Source: Saccoglossus kowalevskii (taxonomy: Eukaryota; Hemichordata; Enteropneusta; Harrimaniidae). Taken from it: DNA of 28,003 nt. Each line of letters starts with the position of its first letter. The stretch's first letter is position 1. This document shows positions 26,001 to 28,003 of this stretch, in pieces. The stretch lies in contig NW_003106597.1 in NCBI RefSeq assembly GCF_000003605.2, forward strand, positions 376,700 to 404,702, written 5' to 3'. The notes beneath the pieces are model-generated. The model did no database searches, was not told where the DNA came from, and was given only the letters and a program-made list of their open reading frames with translations. The translations under genes were made by a program, and so were the position numbers.

Positions 26001-27769
26001 TCATTTATTCATACTTTTATTAGCTCCGCTGTTGACTCAGTCGAGCTTAGCTTATCATATGAGTGATTGTCAGTCATCGTCCGTCGTCGATTTCTTGTTA
26101 AAAAACGCAAGTCCAATTGCTTTGATATTACATATATAGGTACTACATGTTAACCTCTCTCAGATTTGTTCAGTTTGTGATGATATCTTCAATTCTCTAA
26201 TTTTGGTGAATATTTTTGTCATTTTTGGTAACAAGCAGCCAGTCGGCTGAGATAGCTCTGCTGTTAGCAATGCACATTTCAATAAAAGAACAGAAGATAT
26301 CATTAGAAAATGAACAATATGTATAGTATTAAAGTAATGGGACTTGCTGTTTTCACCAAAAATTACAAAAACAATCATCAAAATTAGAGAATTGAAGATA
26401 TCACCACGGAGTAACAAATCTGAAAGAGGTCCACATGTAGTACCTATATATGTAATATAAAAACAATCAGACTTGCGGTTTTCAATAAGAAGTCGAAAAT
26501 ATCACTTTTTACCAAAAATGACAAAAATATTAAGCAAAATTAGAGAATTGAAGATATCATCATGAAATAAACAAATCTGTAAGTGGTCCACATGTAGTAC
26601 CTATTTATGTAATATCAAAGCAATTGGACTTACTGTTTTTAACAAGAAGTGGAAAATATCACTTTTTACCAAAAATGACAAAAATATTCACCAAAATTAC
26701 AGAATTGAAGATAAGATAATGAAATGAACAAATCTGAGAGAGGTCTACCCAAGGTACATATACACCAAGTATCAAAGCATTCAGGCTTGTAGTTTTCAAG
26801 AAGAAGTCGAAAAAGTAAAACATTGACACGGACGTCCGTCGTCCGTGTCAATGTTTTACTTTTTTACTCAATGTTTTACTTTTTTACTTACTTTCTGTTC
26901 TTTAATTGAAATGTCATTGTGCATTGTTAATAGCGGAACTATCTCAGTCGAGAAACTGCTTGTTATTTACTAGTATGAGTTAATCCTATCAGAATACCAA
27001 AACAATATGTGAATGAAATCTAGAGAGTTCTTGGGAGATCTCAGAAAAATTATAGTTCATATCATCAAAATCAACTGATCTAATAAATATGAAGTATTCA
27101 TCCACATAAAAATGCTCACTTGTGAATTTGTAAAACATAATATTGAATCCATTGAAGGATGCCCTCAAAATCTAATAATCAAGTAAAAAGAAATAACATC
27201 CCATAATTCCAACATGATACTGTAGATGTTTATCCAGTTACATGGTCATACCAACTGGTCAATAATGTAGATATCTTGTAGAATTATTTATAAGATATTC
27301 ATGAACAAAACACTGCATATTTTGTGATTTTCTTGATATATTATTATTATACATCTTTTCCTGTTTCTATAGTTACAATTTAAAGATGACAGTCTGAAAT
27401 TCCATCAAAGTGAATTTTACAAGATTTATGCATTTTGGAATTGATAACCATTTCCTGAACTACTGGTAAACTTTGTTGAATTATTAGAAACAATACTACA
27501 TTTGTATATGAAGACTTAGTACAAAAATACAATCTAGGAAAACATTAAAGGGCGATGGTAGTCGCGCAGCTCATGTTCCAATTTCATGTAACAGGATGTG
27601 GCGCAATGACCACCACCCTTTAAGATTGCCTGTTGCATCAATTCTCTCACCTGCAATCCACTAGGTTTAATCCAAACAACAGTGTTCTGTGCGTAACTTC
27701 TCTTCTCTAGAGGTCTGACAGGAAATGGGGTCTTTGAGTCGTCTTCACCATAGGGATGTACTTCATAGT
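22815..27769 (-). CDS. Unnamed gene, last three exons, convergent to SKIC3
   Basis: Three minus-strand exons join in frame: 27769-27651, 24798-24733 and 23039-22815. All boundaries are GT-AG (acceptors tttcatttcag, gtttgtttcag and ctttacag; donors gtgaga and gtgagt). The 135 readable residues start with a polar, proline-containing stretch (YEVHPYGEDDSKTPFPVRPL, later NTVVWIKPSGLQ). A basic helical stretch follows (ADIQKVLRQARKLPDKQQAF, then ELNRLRKAA). A probable helical tail has FLELLEGVASMLERE and LTHAAKLLRLSAERD before the stop. I see no membrane segment or catalytic motif and do not recognise the family. Upstream exons lie beyond 28003; the first base group of 27769 completes a split codon. 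In human, SKIC3 is next to ARSK, but these residues do not look like a sulfatase to me. Confidence 0.75.
23600..24175 (+). repeat. Diverged tandem repeat, five units of 114-130 bp
   Basis: Units are marked by GAGATATTAC at about 23647, 23764, 23884, 23998 and 24128. Each is followed by ATGCATATTTAATGAGGTCA-like sequence, then by a variable part with CATGTCCCTATCTGT. Two units carry CCATATATGG (23803-23812, 24037-24046), a CArG-box-like decamer, next to GGTCACATGACC. The array lies in an intron of the minus-strand gene. Confidence 0.8.
24733..24798 (-). CDS. Unnamed minus-strand gene, exon 2 of 3 seen
   Basis: 66 bp, exactly 22 codons: ADIQKVLRQARKLPDKQQAF plus YK. Strong polypyrimidine acceptor gtttgtttcag and donor gtgagt; phase 0 at both ends. 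Likely amphipathic helix. Confidence 0.78.
25405..25524. mobile_element. Short inverted-repeat element, copy 2
   Basis: The left end TTTACCATTAAAAAGTGGGG faces a right end whose reverse complement is TTGACCATTATAAACTGGGA. G-runs on the left and C-runs on the right are opposed, so the whole can fold into a hairpin. Related to 11203-11270. Confidence 0.6.
26071..26230 (-). repeat. Inverted single unit of the 157-bp repeat
   Basis: Reverse complement of the unit tandemly repeated at 26355-26830: TTTTGGTGAATATTTTTGTC, TCAGATTTGTTCA, GCTTTGATATTAC. It abuts the TIR of the element that starts at 26231, so the two form a large inverted arrangement. Confidence 0.8.
26355..26830 (+). repeat. Tandem array, three 157-bp units
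   Basis: Units begin ACCAAAAATGACAAAAAT and share AGAGAATTGAAGATATCA, GGTCCACATGTAGTACCTAT and AAGAAGTCGAAAATATCACT. Starts at 26355, 26511 and 26668 give periods of 156 and 157. Confidence 0.88.
26810..26864. repeat. Perfect 25-bp hairpin with 5-base loop
   Basis: The arms 26810-26834 and 26840-26864 are exact reverse complements (GTAAAACATTGACACGGACG against CGTCCGTGTCAATGTTTTAC) around loop TCCGT. An exact 20-bp duplication follows (26848-26867 and 26868-26887), the first copy overlapping the right arm. Confidence 0.95.
27545..27623. mobile_element. TTAA-flanked MITE, short relative (79 bp)
   Basis: TTAAAGGGCGATGGTAGTCG at the left; the reverse complement of the right end is TTAAAGGGTGGTGGTCATTG. 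Same family as 3924-4173, largely deleted inside. It ends 27 bp from the splice donor of the exon at 27651. Confidence 0.65.
27651..27769 (-). CDS. Unnamed minus-strand gene, exon 1 of 3 seen
   Basis: 119 bp: two bases finishing a split codon plus 39 codons. Contains YEVHPYGEDDSKTPFPVRPL, EKRSYAQNTVVWIKPSGLQ. Donor gtgaga. A TTAA-flanked MITE ends 27 bp inside the following intron. Confidence 0.78.
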
Positions 27770-27930
27770 CTGAAATGAAACGATACATCATTTTCAAAAA
27801 TCTACATCATAACATGCCAGTGGTTAGATTCGTACATTGCCACTATCAGATGACACCTCAACTTCATTAATGAAATATAATGCAGCATTTCTGGTGTTGC
27901 GAGGTTTGCTTACATCACACAATATATTAA

Positions 27931-28003
27931 ACAAGCAGCCTCTCGGTTGAGACAGCTTCGCTGTTAGCAATGCACATTTCAATTAAAGAATTGATGAAAT
28001 CAT
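27931..28003 (+). mobile_element. Terminus of a second TIR/array element, cut by window end
   Basis: AACAAGCAGCCTCTCGGTTG, then GCTGTTAGCAATGCACATTT and a unit fragment, matching 26231-26296. The rest of the element lies outside the window. Confidence 0.75.

Larger units (their letters stand above)
26231..26958. mobile_element. TIR element filled by a tandem array (728 bp)
   Basis: The left TIR, about 65 bp (AACAAGCAGCC, GCTGTTAGCAATGCACATTT, AAAGAACAG), recurs in reverse complement at about 26893-26958. Between them are a truncated unit (26293-26351), three units of about 157 bp starting at 26355, 26511 and 26668, and a perfect hairpin. A further copy of the left terminus starts at about 27931. 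Non-coding; superfamily unknown. Confidence 0.75.

Overview
The window is animal nuclear DNA: AT-rich, intron-rich and full of degraded mobile elements and tandem repeats, with one 600-base run of N (15342-15941). The protein similarity and the repeat style suggest an invertebrate deuterostome. A hemichordate or amphioxus is my guess, from general familiarity with such repeats, and not something the sequence proves.

Two host genes converge. Positions 22-22569 (+) hold the last 22 exons found here of a SKIC3 (TTC37) homologue, the TPR scaffold of the Ski complex that feeds RNA to the cytoplasmic exosome. Every intron is GT-AG, the frame holds across all 21 junctions, and the exons encode 792 residues ending at TGA 22567-22569. 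Exons further 5' lie outside the window. From 27769 down to 22815 (-) lie the last three exons of a second gene that I cannot name. The two stop codons are only 245 bp apart, and opposed AATAAA signals sit 7 bp from each other, so the transcripts may overlap at their 3' ends.

The rest is intron and repeat. Intron 2 carries an 8-copy minisatellite of about 103 bp. Intron 6 has a TTAA-flanked MITE, with a shorter relative in the second gene near 27.6 kb. Intron 7 (4705-10189) is swollen by a broken DIRS-type tyrosine-recombinase retrotransposon (about 4936-9837) with inverted termini. Intron 10 holds two small inverted-repeat elements, one with a relative at 25.4 kb. Intron 14 holds what looks like a 2.6 kb TIR element enclosing the N gap. 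Intron 16 has an exact match to a CTCF-type consensus. Intron 18 has a MITE. Intron 19 has a three-fold dimeric repeat built on ATGGCC/GGCCAT palindromes. The introns of the second gene hold a repeat with CArG-box-like motifs (23.6-24.2 kb) and a TIR element packed with a 157-bp tandem array ending in a perfect 25-bp hairpin (26.2-26.96 kb); another copy of its terminus runs off the window end.

I found no tRNA, rRNA, CRISPR array or intact transposon. Nothing here amounts to a new biological system. The best leads are the repeat families, the gap-spanning element, the 3'-3' gene overlap and the unnamed gene.
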